Origin: Kribbella pittospori
GTDB taxonomy: Bacteria; Actinomycetota; Actinomycetes; Propionibacteriales; Kribbellaceae
DNA: 64,000 nucleotides
Assembly (NCBI RefSeq): GCF_004331465.1
Contig: NZ_SJKB01000012.1
Span: 186,001 to 250,000, forward strand
Reading direction: 5' to 3'
Shown: in pieces, positions 57,402 to 64,000 of the stretch
Layout: the number at the start of each line of letters is the position of its first letter
How positions within the stretch are numbered: position 1 is the first letter of the stretch
Made by a program: the position numbers and the translations under genes
Notes under the pieces: model-generated
The model's input: only the letters and a program-made list of their open reading frames with translations
Told to the model about the DNA's origin: nothing
Database searches by the model: none

Positions 57402-57564
57402 TCCTCCAACCTAAAGCTCATTCCGGACACCCCCTTCCGGAACCTCAACAAACCAAGGAATCCGGCCAGGTCCATCGCGAGGTCTGGTCGCGTCTGATCG
57501 GGCGGGTTAGATTGCGAGCAGCGTGGGGCCTGGGGGACTGGTCTGTTCGCTTCGTGGGGGAGTC

Positions 57565-59040
57565 ATGAGTGTTTTCCGTCATCATCCCTATCGTCGTCGT
57601 GGCGTCATCGGCGTCGCCGTTGTGCTCGCTCTGGTCGCCGGGCTGCAGGCGCCGGCGAGCGCCGTACCGAGCGACGAGCATTACGCCAAGCAGCTGGTCA
57701 AGAAAGTCGACGGCAAGAATGTCGAGAAGCACCTCGCCGCGTTGCAGTCGATCGCGAACGCGTCCGGCGGGACTCGTGCGGCCGGGACCAAGGGCTACGA
57801 CCTCTCGGTTGCGTACGTCGCTCTCCGGCTCGACGCCGCGGGGTACAAGGTCCAGCTCGATCCGGCCAACTTCGTCGAGAGCTGGACGGAGAACAGCCCG
57901 CCGACGCTCGCGGTAACGGGCGGTACGACGTACGTAGCGAACGATCAGTTCTTCACCTTCCAGCCATCGCCCTCAGGTGACGTGACGGCGCCGATCCAGG
58001 CGGTCGACCTGGTCCTGCCGCCGACACCCACCCCGACGTCGACGAGTGGGTGCGAAGCGTCGGACTTCGCCGGGTTCGTGGCCGGCCGGATCGCGCTGGT
58101 CCAGCGCGGCACGTGCCCGTTCATCACCAAGGTGCAGAACGCTCGCGACGCCGGAGCCGCGGCGATCATCGTCTTCAACGAGGGCCAGCCGGGCCGGACG
58201 GATGCGGGACCGCTCGACCTCGGTGAATGGCGGCTCGGCATCCCGATGGTGTACGCCGACTTCTCCGTCGGCACCGACCTGGCCAACAACCCGGGCGCGG
58301 TCGTCCATCTGAAGGTCGACGCGAACCTGCAACTCGGCACCGACTACAACGTCATCGCCGAGACCACGAAGGGCGATCCGGACAACGTGGTCATGGTCGG
58401 CGCCCACCTCGACAGCGTGCCGGAAGGCCCGGGGATCAACGACAACGGCTCCGGTGCCGCCGCGATCCTGGAGACCGCGCTGCAACTCGCGAAGGTCCCG
58501 GTGAAGAACAAGGTCCGGTTCGCGTTCTGGGCCGCCGAGGAGCTCGGGCTGCTCGGGTCGGACCAGTACGTCGCGAAGCTGTCCGCGGCCGACCGGGATC
58601 GGATCCGGCTGTACCTCAACTTCGACATGATCGCCTCGCCGAACTTCGCCTACAAGCTGTACGACGGCGACGACTCCGACGCGGTCGGCGCACCGGCCGG
58701 ACCGCCTGGCTCGGCTCAGATCGAGGACCGGCTGGAGACGTTCTTCAACAGCCACGGCCTCGGTCACGTCGGAACCGACTTCGACGGTCGCTCCGACTAC
58801 GGCCCGTTCATCGCGGCCGGCATCCCCGCCGGCGGCATCTTCACCGGCGCCGAGGGCGAGAAGACGCCTGAGGAAGCCGCCCTGTTCGGCGGTACGCCGG
58901 GAGTCGCGTACGACGTCTGCTACCACCAGGCGTGCGACACCATGACCAACGTCAACGCCACCGCCCTGGACGTCAACTCCGACGCCATCGCCGACTCCAC
59001 CGCCCGCTACGCCTTCAACCTCACCACCATCCCCGACTAA
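57565..59040 (+). CDS. Secreted M28-family aminopeptidase with PA domain
   Basis: A 491-residue exported zinc peptidase. The signal peptide covers about residues 1-36 (RRRGVIGVAVVLALVAG ... APASA). A PA (protease-associated) domain lies near 130-265 (IALVQRGTCPFITKVQNARD, IIVFNEG). The M28 metal ligands are in order: GAHLDSVPEG, the bridging Asp in INDNGSGAAAIL, the Glu pair in FWAAEELGLLGS, LYLNFDMIAS and the final His in CYHQACDT. It probably releases N-terminal residues outside the cell. The ATG at 57565 has GGGGGAG upstream. A strong terminator follows. Confidence 0.94.
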   Translation: MSVFRHHPYRRRGVIGVAVVLALVAGLQAPASAVPSDEHYAKQLVKKVDGKNVEKHLAALQSIANASGGTRAAGTKGYDLSVAYVALRLDAAGYKVQLDPANFVESWTENSPPTLAVTGGTTYVANDQFFTFQPSPSGDVTAPIQAVDLVLPPTPTPTSTSGCEASDFAGFVAGRIALVQRGTCPFITKVQNARDAGAAAIIVFNEGQPGRTDAGPLDLGEWRLGIPMVYADFSVGTDLANNPGAVVHLKVDANLQLGTDYNVIAETTKGDPDNVVMVGAHLDSVPEGPGINDNGSGAAAILETALQLAKVPVKNKVRFAFWAAEELGLLGSDQYVAKLSAADRDRIRLYLNFDMIASPNFAYKLYDGDDSDAVGAPAGPPGSAQIEDRLETFFNSHGLGHVGTDFDGRSDYGPFIAAGIPAGGIFTGAEGEKTPEEAALFGGTPGVAYDVCYHQACDTMTNVNATALDVNSDAIADSTARYAFNLTTIPD

Positions 59041-59048
59041 CCCCAGCC

Positions 59049-59085
59049 GCGTCTCCACCCCGCCCCCGATGCGGGGTGGAGACGC
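59049..59085. terminator. Perfect 15 bp hairpin terminator
   Basis: GCGTCTCCACCCCGC (59049-59063) pairs perfectly with GCGGGGTGGAGACGC (59071-59085) around a 7-base loop, 8 bp after the M28 stop and 14 bp before the end of the convergent GNAT gene. It can serve both genes. Confidence 0.8.
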
Positions 59086-59099
59086 ACCCCTTCGCGGGG

Positions 59100-59594
59100 T
59101 CAGACGAGTGACTTGGTGAACATCAGGGTGGCTTCGTCGTCGAGGCGTACTGTGTTGCCGGGGGCAACTGGTTTGTTGTCGTACATGAGGCCTCGGCCGT
59201 CGGGGAGGTAGCCGCGGCGGACGTACATGCGTTGGGCCTGGCCGTAGTCGGCGTACAGACCGACGCCGATCCCGACCACCGCGGATCGCTGCGCCACCAA
59301 TGCTTCGGCGGCGTCCATCAGTCCGCTCCCGATCCCGCGGCGCCGGTACGGCGGCAGCACGTTGAAGTCCTGGATCTCCGGCAACCCGTCGAAGTACGCC
59401 GACTCCCACCGCACCGTCACATAACCGACGAACTCCCCATCGACCGTAGCCACCAACACATCCCGCACACCGGCCGCCTGCTCAGCCAAATAGTTCTCAT
59501 ACTGCTCAACCGGCTTGTCCCACCCAATAGCCGTAAACGCCCCGGAGATCACCACCGGATCCCCCTCCCGCAAACCCCGAATCCCAACACCCAC
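59100..59594 (-). CDS. GNAT-family N-acetyltransferase
   Basis: About 164 residues. The acetyl-CoA-binding loop is FNVLPPYRRRGIGSGLMDAA, followed by GLYADYGQAQRMYVRRGYLP, and the early strand is GYVTVRWESAYF. The start is taken as the GTG at 59594, with AAGGGG 6 bases upstream; an in-frame frame continuing to 59660 would add a Trp/Gly-rich tail unlike a GNAT. The substrate is unknown. It is convergent with the M28 peptidase gene. Confidence 0.85.
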   Translation of the reverse strand: MGVGIRGLREGDPVVISGAFTAIGWDKPVEQYENYLAEQAAGVRDVLVATVDGEFVGYVTVRWESAYFDGLPEIQDFNVLPPYRRRGIGSGLMDAAEALVAQRSAVVGIGVGLYADYGQAQRMYVRRGYLPDGRGLMYDNKPVAPGNTVRLDDEATLMFTKSLV

Positions 59595-59717
59595 CACAAA
59601 CCCCTTCCACCATCCCGACGTTCCGCAGCGTAACCACCACCATCCGCAGCCGCCACGCAATTGAGTAACCGGCGCCGAGTTGGTTGCTCTCGGCGCCGGT
59701 GTGGTTGACGGGGGACG

Positions 59718-60539
59718 TCAGCGGGTGGCGCGGGCGGCTTGTTCTATGACTTTGGTTATGGGGCTGGGGTTGGAGATGAGGCCCAGGTGGCCGGCTTTGA
59801 TTTTGGTGATTTTGGCGTTGGCTCGGGTGGCCATGAAGAGTTGGGCGTCGGGGGTGATGATGCGGTCGCCGGTGCCGAGGACGTACCAGGACGGGATGGT
59901 CAGGTACGCCGGCGTACCGGACGGTGTGTTTCCGGCGCTCAAGGTCAGCGGGCGCTGGGACGGGTAGAGGAGCTCGGCCTCGTGGCGTGGGACGCCGGAC
60001 GCGAACGACGTCAGGAACGTGTCGCGCTTGAGGTAGAGGTCGACGTCACCGGCGGGCGCACCCGGGTACGGGACGAAGTCGAAGACGGTGGTGGGGTCGA
60101 CGGCCAGTGCGGAGTCGGCGCCGGCCAGCGGGAAGATCGTTTCTCCTGCTGCGGGTGCGAAGGCGTCGACGTACACGAGCGCCTTGACGTTCGGGTTGCC
60201 GGTCGCCGCGTTGGTGATGACGGCGCCGCCGTACGAATGGCCGACCAGTACGACGGGTCCGGACAACGTGGACAGGAAGCTCCTGATGGTTTCGGCGTCG
60301 GTGGTGAGGTTGCGCAGCGGGTTCGGCGGCACGCGGACGGTGTAGCCGTCGTTCAGCAGCCGGCTGGTGATCTTGGACCAGCCGGAGCCGTCGGCCCAGG
60401 CGCCGTGGACCAGCACGATGGTGGGTTTCGGGCCGCCGGGGTGTGACGCCGCCGCAGGGGTTATCGCGGTCAGCACCAGTCCCAGCACGGCGGCGAGCAC
60501 GGTCAACACACGGAAGAGAGGTGATCGGTTCCTGTTCAT
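59718..60539 (-). CDS. Secreted alpha/beta hydrolase
   Basis: A 273-residue exported hydrolase. The signal peptide covers about residues 1-32 (LFRVLTVLAAVLGLVLTAIT ... AAAS). The alpha/beta-hydrolase core has PTIVLVHGAWADGSGW (oxyanion region), the nucleophile elbow VLVGHSYGGAVI, an acid around WYVLGTGDRIITP and the catalytic His in IKAGHLGLIS. It resembles esterases of the EstC/salicylate-esterase kind. The ATG is at 60539. A second alpha/beta hydrolase gene lies upstream on the same strand. Confidence 0.9.
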   Translation of the reverse strand: MNRNRSPLFRVLTVLAAVLGLVLTAITPAAASHPGGPKPTIVLVHGAWADGSGWSKITSRLLNDGYTVRVPPNPLRNLTTDAETIRSFLSTLSGPVVLVGHSYGGAVITNAATGNPNVKALVYVDAFAPAAGETIFPLAGADSALAVDPTTVFDFVPYPGAPAGDVDLYLKRDTFLTSFASGVPRHEAELLYPSQRPLTLSAGNTPSGTPAYLTIPSWYVLGTGDRIITPDAQLFMATRANAKITKIKAGHLGLISNPSPITKVIEQAARATR

Positions 60540-60633
60540 CGACAGGTCCTTTCGTCAGGCGACTGTCGCCGGGAGGGCGTGCGAGCATGACGAAGTCAGT
60601 TGATGAGTGTGGTGGTGCCGGGGGAGGGCGCTA

Positions 60634-61458
60634 CTAGGACTGGAAGAACTCCAGCAGGTCGGCGTTGACCACGTCGGCGTGGGTGGTCGGCAAGCCGTGG
60701 GGGAGGTCCTTGTACGTCTTCAGGATCCCGCTCTTCAACAGCTCGGCGGACCGCGGGCCGGAGGCGACGTACGGAACGATCTGGTCGTCCTCGCTGTGGA
60801 CCACCAGCACCGGGATACCGATCTGCTTCAGGTCCTCGGTGAAGTCGGTCTGGGAGAACGCGACGATCCCGTCGTAGTGGGCCTTGGCCCCGCCCATCAT
60901 TCCCTGGCGCCACCAGTTCTGGATGACCGCCTCGGAGGACTCGGCGCCGGGTCGGTTGAACCCGTAGAACGGTCCGGACGGCAGCGCGCGGTAGAACTCC
61001 GAGCGGTTCGCCGCCAGCTGCGCCTGCAGGTCGTCGAAGACCTCTTTGGGCAGGCCGTCCGGGTTGGCGTCGGTCTTCAGCATCAACGGCGGTACGGCGC
61101 AGAGCAGCGCGGCCTTGGCGGCGCGAGCCTCACCGTGCCGGGCGAGGTAGTGCGTGACCTCGCCGCCGCCGGTCGAGTGGCCGACGTGGATGCAGTCGTG
61201 CAGGTCGAGATGCTCGACGACCGCGGCGAGGTCGTCGGCGTAGTGGTCCATGTCGTGACCGTCGCCGGTCTGCGTCGACCGGCCGTGACCGCGGCGGTCG
61301 TGCGCGACGACGCGGTACCCCTGCTGCAGGAAGAACAGCATCTGGTTGTCCCAGTCGTCGGCCGACAGCGGCCAACCGTGACTGAAGACGATCGGCTGAC
61401 CGCTGCCCCAGTCCTTGTAGAAGATCTCGGTACCGTCGCTGGTCGTGATCATTCCCAC
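60634..61458 (-). CDS. Alpha/beta hydrolase, cofactor-free haloperoxidase/esterase type
   Basis: A 274-residue cytosolic hydrolase close to the non-haem chloroperoxidase group: DGTEIFYKDWGSGQPIVFSH, DRRGHGRSTQTGDGHDMDHY, the elbow HVGHSTGGGEVTHYLARHGE, VVHSEDDQIVPY (acid) and LPHGLPTTHADVVNADLLEF (His). In such enzymes perhydrolase or halogenating activity is a side reaction of an esterase. The GTG at 61458 has GAGGGGG 7 bases upstream; an ATG at 61452 is the alternative. Confidence 0.93.
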   Translation of the reverse strand: MGMITTSDGTEIFYKDWGSGQPIVFSHGWPLSADDWDNQMLFFLQQGYRVVAHDRRGHGRSTQTGDGHDMDHYADDLAAVVEHLDLHDCIHVGHSTGGGEVTHYLARHGEARAAKAALLCAVPPLMLKTDANPDGLPKEVFDDLQAQLAANRSEFYRALPSGPFYGFNRPGAESSEAVIQNWWRQGMMGGAKAHYDGIVAFSQTDFTEDLKQIGIPVLVVHSEDDQIVPYVASGPRSAELLKSGILKTYKDLPHGLPTTHADVVNADLLEFFQS

Positions 61459-61678
61459 TGTGGTGCCCCCTCGAAGTGCGTGACGAAGTCGGCCCCGGCC
61501 TGGAACGGCACGCGGGACCAGGAGCCCGGCACCGAATCGTCGTCAGCCCGAAACCCTTTGTCAGCAACGGGTTTGGTGACCTCACCACCCCCACGCCACC
61601 CTAGCCGCCGACGGCCGATCTGAGGAGACCCCAAAGTAGAGGACACCTCCTGGCCGCTACGGCTCCTAGGGTCGAAGC

Positions 61679-62209
61679 ATGACGACGAACGAGCAGGTTC
61701 TGACCGGTGAACGGGCCGACATTCTCGACTTCCTTGCGAAGCATCGGTACTTCCTGCGGCACACCGCGGAAGGTCTCACCGACGAGCAGGCGAACACTCG
61801 CAGTACGGTCAGCGCGCTGACCGTCGGCGGGTTGATCAAGCACGTCACCGCGGTCGAGCGGATGTGGACCAGCTTCGCCCAGACGGGTCCCGGCCAGGAC
61901 GCGCCCGAGGAGACCGAGTTCACCCCGGAAGCGATCGCCGAGTGGGAGAACCAGTTCCGGCTCACCGACGGCGAGACGCTGGCCGGCGTCCTCGCGGAGT
62001 ACGAGAAGGTCGCCGCCGCGACCGACGACCTGGTCCGCACCCTCGACCTCGACGTCGCCTACGAACTCCCGGCCGCGCCGTGGCAGCCACCGGGCGTGTT
62101 CTGGACGGTACGTCGGGTCTTCCTGCACATCACCGCCGAGACCGCGCAGCACGCCGGCCACGCCGACATCATCCGCGAGACGATCGACGGCCAGAAGACC
62201 ATGGGCTGA
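61679..62209 (+). CDS. DinB-family protein
   Basis: A 176-residue four-helix-bundle protein: FLAKHRYFLRHTAEGLTDEQ, VGGLIKHVTAVERMWTSFAQ and RVFLHITAETAQHAGHADII, the last holding the two His of the DinB metal triad together with the His in LIKHV. Related enzymes are bacillithiol- or mycothiol-dependent transferases, and mycothiol is the actinobacterial thiol. The substrate is unknown. The ATG is at 61679. Confidence 0.9.
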   Translation: MTTNEQVLTGERADILDFLAKHRYFLRHTAEGLTDEQANTRSTVSALTVGGLIKHVTAVERMWTSFAQTGPGQDAPEETEFTPEAIAEWENQFRLTDGETLAGVLAEYEKVAAATDDLVRTLDLDVAYELPAAPWQPPGVFWTVRRVFLHITAETAQHAGHADIIRETIDGQKTMG

Positions 62210-62301
62210 CGGCCCGAAATCACTCGACATGGATGATGCCGCCCGGCGTGGCAGCGGCAAGGGTGGTGCGAAGTCCACCACCACACTCGGAGGGATCCGT
62301 C

Positions 62302-63123
62302 ATGGGGCCTACGCTTCCGGCCTTCACGCCGCTCGAGGACAGTCTGTGGTTGACGTTGTGCTGCCGCGCACTCGACAACCGCAGGCCGACGCCGGTCCTC
62401 GGCGATGCCATGGCCGACCAGATCGTCCGTACTTCGGGTTACGACTACGAGAAGCTCAAGATCGACACCAACCTGCTCCTGAACGCGACCATCCGGGCGA
62501 AGAAGATGGACGAGGTGGCGTCGAGGTTCATCGACCGTCACCCGGATGCCGTCGGTGTCGACCTGGGCGCCGGCCTCGACACCCGCCAGGAACGGCTCGC
62601 CCCGCCGGACACCGTCGAGTGGTACGACGTCGATTTCCCTGAGGTCGTCACCGCACGCCGTGAGCTGATCCCGGAGCGTCCGCACACCCACAACATCGCT
62701 GCCGACGTGAACGAGAAGGGCTGGCTGGACGCCGTACCCTCCGACAAGCCGGCGATCATCGTGGCCGACGGCCTGTTCGGGTTCCTCAGCCAGGACGAGG
62801 TGACCTCACTGCTGGACCGGCTGGTCGAGCACTTCCCGAGCGGCAACCTGGTCTTCAACAGCTACACCAAGTTCGCCGTCTGGGCGGCCAGGCACTCACG
62901 CGGCACCAAGACGGTCGCGGACCTGATCAAGTTCCCCGGCGTCGACAACCCGCGCGACTTCGAGCAGTGGAACCCGAAGCTGCAACTGATCAAGGAGATC
63001 CTGATCAGCCGCGAACCCGAGGTCGCCCAGTTCCCGTCCGTCCTCCGCCTCTACTACAAGGCCCAGGCCCGCAGTACGGCGTGGTCCCGGAAGGGAACCA
63101 TCGTCCTGCACTACCGCTTCTGA
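62302..63123 (+). CDS. Class I SAM-dependent methyltransferase, LCMT/PPM-like
   Basis: A 273-residue methyltransferase of the leucine-carboxyl-methyltransferase-like group common in actinomycete polyketide and secondary-metabolite contexts. Motifs are AVGVDLGAGLDTRQERLAPP (SAM loop), VEWYDVDFPEVVTARRELIP (post-I) and AIIVADGLFGFLSQDEV. The ATG at 62302 has GGAGGGA 6 bases upstream. The frame stays open far upstream but has no better start. The target is unknown. Confidence 0.9.
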   Translation: MGPTLPAFTPLEDSLWLTLCCRALDNRRPTPVLGDAMADQIVRTSGYDYEKLKIDTNLLLNATIRAKKMDEVASRFIDRHPDAVGVDLGAGLDTRQERLAPPDTVEWYDVDFPEVVTARRELIPERPHTHNIAADVNEKGWLDAVPSDKPAIIVADGLFGFLSQDEVTSLLDRLVEHFPSGNLVFNSYTKFAVWAARHSRGTKTVADLIKFPGVDNPRDFEQWNPKLQLIKEILISREPEVAQFPSVLRLYYKAQARSTAWSRKGTIVLHYRF

Positions 63124-63165
63124 ACAAGCCAGGTGATGGACAGGACAGTGACGAGCGCCGGGCGG

Positions 63166-63184
63166 TTAGGGTAGCCTCACCTGT
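63166..63184 (+). promoter_or_regulatory. Iron box (DtxR/IdeR-type operator) before bfd
   Basis: TTAGGGTAGCCTCACCTGT matches the DtxR/IdeR consensus TTAGGTTAGGCTAACCTAA at 14 of 19 positions and ends directly at the GTG of bfd. In actinobacteria DtxR/IdeR binds Fe2+ and either represses uptake genes or activates iron-storage genes, so iron control of bfd-bfr is expected. The position at the start codon suggests a leaderless transcript. Confidence 0.6.
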
Positions 63185-63394
63185 GTGATTGTCTGCCACT
63201 GTGAGGTCGTCAGCGACCGCGACGTCGTCGAGAGCATCGACCGCGGCGCCCGGACGCTCGCGCAGGTGTGCGGGGCGACCGGGGCGGGACGGAACTGTGG
63301 TGGCTGTGTCTTCTCGTTGAAGCGGTTGTTGTGCCAGCATGGGAGGTCGGTCTCGGCAGCCTCAATCACGGAGGTGGCAGGTGCAGCCGGTTAA
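63185..63394 (+). CDS. bfd: Bacterioferritin-associated ferredoxin
   Basis: A 69-residue [2Fe-2S] protein that reduces the bacterioferritin core to release iron. The cluster ligands are Cys4 and Cys6 (VCHCEVV) and Cys38 and Cys41 (GAGRNCGGC). The length and spacing match Bfd. The GTG at 63185 abuts the iron box, leaving no room for a ribosome site. The bfr gene overlaps its last 14 bp. Confidence 0.93.
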   Translation: MIVCHCEVVSDRDVVESIDRGARTLAQVCGATGAGRNCGGCVFSLKRLLCQHGRSVSAASITEVAGAAG

Positions 63395-63869
63395 CCCACG
63401 CGTCGTCGTACTGCTCAACGAGGCGCTCACCCTCGAGCTCACGGTCATCAACGGGTACTTCCTCGAGGCCAGGATGCTCGACAACTGGGGATTCGGGCGG
63501 CTCGGCAAGGCCTTCTACGACCTGTCGATCGACGAGATGAAGGACGCCGATGCGCTGATCAGCCGCATCCTGTTGTTCGACGGCCACCCGAACCTGCAGA
63601 AGCTCGGCGCCGTGGCGGTCGGTGAGGACGCCCAGGAGATGCTCCGGCTGGGGCTCGAGGGCGAGCTCGCCGCGGTGGCGCAGTTCAACGCCGGCGCGAA
63701 GGAGTGCCACGACCTCGGCGACCACGGCACCGCGGCGGTGTTCGAGGAGATGGTCCGCGACGAGGAGACGCACGTGGACTGGTTCGAGTCCCAACTCGAC
63801 GCGATCGAACGCGTCGGCGTCCAGCAGTACCTCGCCCAGCAGATCGAGCCTGGCAAGTCACCAGGCTGA
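63381..63869 (+). CDS. bfr: Bacterioferritin with altered ferroxidase ligand
   Basis: A 162-residue four-helix iron-storage subunit; 24 such subunits form a cage. Start NEALTLELTVINGYFLEARM is typical. Ferroxidase ligands present are Glu19, Glu52, Glu95, Glu128 and His131, and haem Met is Met53 (IDEMKDAD). The position of the usual ferroxidase-site His (E. coli His54) is Asp55. The GTG at 63381 follows GGAGGTGGCAG and overlaps bfd, so the pair is coupled and probably iron-regulated through the upstream box. The histidine-phosphatase gene starts 4 bp after its stop. Confidence 0.94.
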   Translation: MQPVNPRVVVLLNEALTLELTVINGYFLEARMLDNWGFGRLGKAFYDLSIDEMKDADALISRILLFDGHPNLQKLGAVAVGEDAQEMLRLGLEGELAAVAQFNAGAKECHDLGDHGTAAVFEEMVRDEETHVDWFESQLDAIERVGVQQYLAQQIEPGKSPG

Positions 63870-63873
63870 CGGA

Positions 63874-64000
63874 GTGGCCACCCGTTTCCTGTACCTCGTC
63901 CGGCATGCCGAGGCGTTGCCGGATCAGAGTGGGTTGAGCGAGAAGGGCCGCCGTCAGGCCGTGCTGCTCGGTCAGCGACTGCAGGACGTTCCCTTTTCGA
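63874..64000 (+). CDS. Histidine phosphatase (phosphoglycerate-mutase-like), cut by window end
   Basis: Only the first 42 codons are present: MATRFLYLVRHAEALPDQSG, then LSEKGRRQAVLLGQRLQ. RHAE is the phospho-histidine motif (usually RHG/RHA-E), and LSEKGRRQA is the following signature. The GTG at 63874 has GGA next to it and lies 4 bp after bfr. The specific role (SixA-like or mutase-like) cannot be read from this part. Confidence 0.88.
   Translation, partial: MATRFLYLVRHAEALPDQSGLSEKGRRQAVLLGQRLQDVPFS

Noticed and set aside
1..64000. CRISPR array, prophage or integrative element across the window
   Set aside because: No evenly spaced direct repeats, no phage structural genes and no integrase or transposase were seen. 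The only mobile-DNA signs are the repeats at 35-40 kb and the palindrome at 52.8 kb.

Overview
The window is GC-rich, with many GTG starts, short or overlapping intergenic gaps and a tRNA that lacks an encoded CCA end. This fits a filamentous or soil actinomycete. The gene order glmU-prs ... rplY-pth-mfd-lipoprotein-mazG ... eno-ftsB-DUF501-ppx/gppA matches the block known in mycobacteria (glmU, prsA, rplY, pth, mfd, mazG, lpqU, eno, Rv1024-Rv1026), so this is core chromosome interrupted by lineage-specific genes. A Nocardioidaceae/Kribbella-like host is my guess; it is not proven by the sequence.

Layout. 1-13.2 kb: core genes (cell-wall precursor, PRPP, L25, Pth, Mfd, SurA-like lipoprotein, MazG), with a small accessory patch (Tat-exported protein, membrane protein, two-component system, DUF1932 dehydrogenase) between prs and rplY. 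13.2-22.0 kb: an accessory insert between mazG and eno. It holds an XRE-regulator operon facing an OmpA-like/four-TM membrane operon, then an aminoglycoside-phosphotransferase-like gene with an in-frame stop, a Nudix hydrolase, a frameshifted HAD-like gene, a LysR regulator and an RNA 2'-phosphotransferase (KptA). 22.0-25.3 kb: core again (enolase, FtsB/DivIC-like, DUF501, Ppx/GppA). 25.3-35.2 kb: TetR/MFS pair, family-5 uracil-DNA glycosylase, MazG-like protein, secreted serine hydrolase, type II NADH dehydrogenase under a probable Rex operator, a second two-component system, an ACT-domain protein, peptide deformylase and tRNA-Leu(UAA).

35.2-39.7 kb is island-like. Two diverged copies of a ~250-280 bp repeat lie in opposite orientation, one directly after the tRNA gene, and a 151 bp element with 21 bp terminal inverted repeats lies between them. 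The cargo is a membrane protein, a NERD-domain protein, a GNAT and an AHSA1 protein. 39.7-47 kb: three small P-loop kinases, VOC proteins, a GNAT-methyltransferase fusion, a KdpD-like sensor fragment and a Bax-inhibitor-1 protein. 47-64 kb: SGNH esterase, cystathionine beta-synthase, monooxygenase, LarA-like racemase, FAD oxidase, NmrA-like, DinB, M28 peptidase and alpha/beta hydrolase genes, ending in an iron-box-controlled bfd-bfr pair and the start of a histidine phosphatase.

The best candidate for an undescribed system is the divergent locus at 13.2-18.7 kb. Its ~660 bp intergenic region carries five TGTGCA/TGCACA hexamers, two of them overlapping the predicted promoters. Four other places (20.4, 30.4 and 44.25 kb, and possibly 16.1 kb) show reading-frame breaks and one gene has an in-frame stop (19.39 kb). 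These could be real decay or sequence errors and should be checked together.
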